Part shown: piece by piece, positions 5,683 through 5,834 of the stretch
Layout of the letters: each line of letters starts with the position of its first letter
Numbering within the stretch: position 1 is the first letter of the stretch
From: a bacterium
GTDB lineage: Bacteria; Bacillota_I; Bacilli_A; Acholeplasmatales; JAEDCM01
NCBI GenBank assembly: GCA_024695185.1
Contig: JAILIR010000090.1
Location: forward strand, 1 to 5,834
Reading direction: 5' to 3'
Length of the DNA stretch: 5,834 nucleotides
Program-made: the position numbers and the translations under genes
The notes under the pieces: generated by a model
What the model was told of the DNA's origin: nothing
The model's input: the letters and a program-made list of their open reading frames with translations, nothing else
The model's database searches: none

Positions 5683-5834
5683 ATGAAAAAAATAATAGGA
5701 GTTGTTTTATTTTTATTTCTAGCAGTTTTTCTTGTAGGTTGTGGTAAAAAAGAATTACCATATAATCCAACAATATATGCACCTAATGATATGGTTATAA
5801 CTGATGAAGTATTACTTAATAATAAAGTAAAGAA
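5683..5834 (+). CDS. N-terminal part of a second lipoprotein (cut by window edge)
   Basis: An ATG preceded by GGGAGGAG (5670-5676) opens a frame that runs 50 codons to the window end without a stop. The product starts MKKIIG, continues with a hydrophobic segment (4-18) and reaches the lipobox LVGC with the lipidated Cys at residue 20, then GKKELPYNP. This is a textbook lipoprotein signal, so the protein should be anchored on the outer membrane face. The visible mature part (21-50) shows no recognisable domain and does not obviously align with the lipoprotein just upstream beyond the shared MKK...C.KK pattern. Function is unknown because most of the gene lies outside. Confidence 0.85.
   Translation, partial: MKKIIGVVLFLFLAVFLVGCGKKELPYNPTIYAPNDMVITDEVLLNNKVK

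Noticed and set aside
1..5834. Use of genetic code 4 (TGA as Trp), suggested by the absence of TGA stop codons
   Set aside because: The Trp codons I located are all TGG, and all full genes reach family-typical lengths under the standard code. Five or six stops without TGA is not informative.
1..5834. tRNA or rRNA genes, CRISPR repeats, insertion sequence ends
   Set aside because: I saw no cloverleaf-like segments, regularly spaced repeats, transposase motifs or terminal inverted repeats with target duplications.

Overview
The window is AT-rich bacterial DNA. It has strong AGGAGG-type ribosome binding sites, extended -10 promoters, short U-tailed hairpin terminators, a heavy preference for AGA arginine codons and two short-signal lipoproteins. 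Together these point to a low-GC Gram-positive (Bacillota), plausibly one of the AT-rich gut Bacilli or Erysipelotrichia-like lineages; this placement is inference. The standard genetic code fits: every tryptophan I located is TGG and every family-length ORF closes with TAA or TAG. No gene here needs TGA read as Trp.

Layout. Positions 1-89 hold the last 28 codons of an upstream gene. After a 21-bp gap comes a two-gene unit coding for a TldD-type zinc metalloprotease (111-1514) and its non-catalytic TldE/PmbA-like partner (1514-2767), joined by a TAATG stop/start overlap. A hairpin at 2770-2794 ends this unit. A convergent LysR-family regulator (complement 2783-3655) uses the same hairpin, and its stop codon lies partly in the loop. 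The regulator is divergent from a 393-residue protein of the CofE / F420-0:gamma-glutamyl ligase family (3748-4929). They are separated by a 92-bp intergenic region with an extended -10 promoter and a perfect AT palindrome. A terminator, a new promoter and a 189-residue lipoprotein of unknown function follow (5029-5598). Then come another terminator, another promoter and the start of a second lipoprotein (5683 to the window edge).

How the genes may work together. TldD and TldE of this family form a heteromeric peptidase, so the first two genes very likely make one complex. The divergent LysR/CofE-like pair is a classic regulator-target arrangement, so the regulator probably controls the ligase-like gene; this is inference from layout. 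No other F420 biosynthesis gene is visible, so calling the ligase-like protein an F420 enzyme would be unsafe. The two lipoproteins have their own promoters and terminators and look like independent units. I see no RNA gene, CRISPR array, insertion sequence or RiPP precursor. The least explained part is the LysR/CofE-like pair; nothing here proves a new system.
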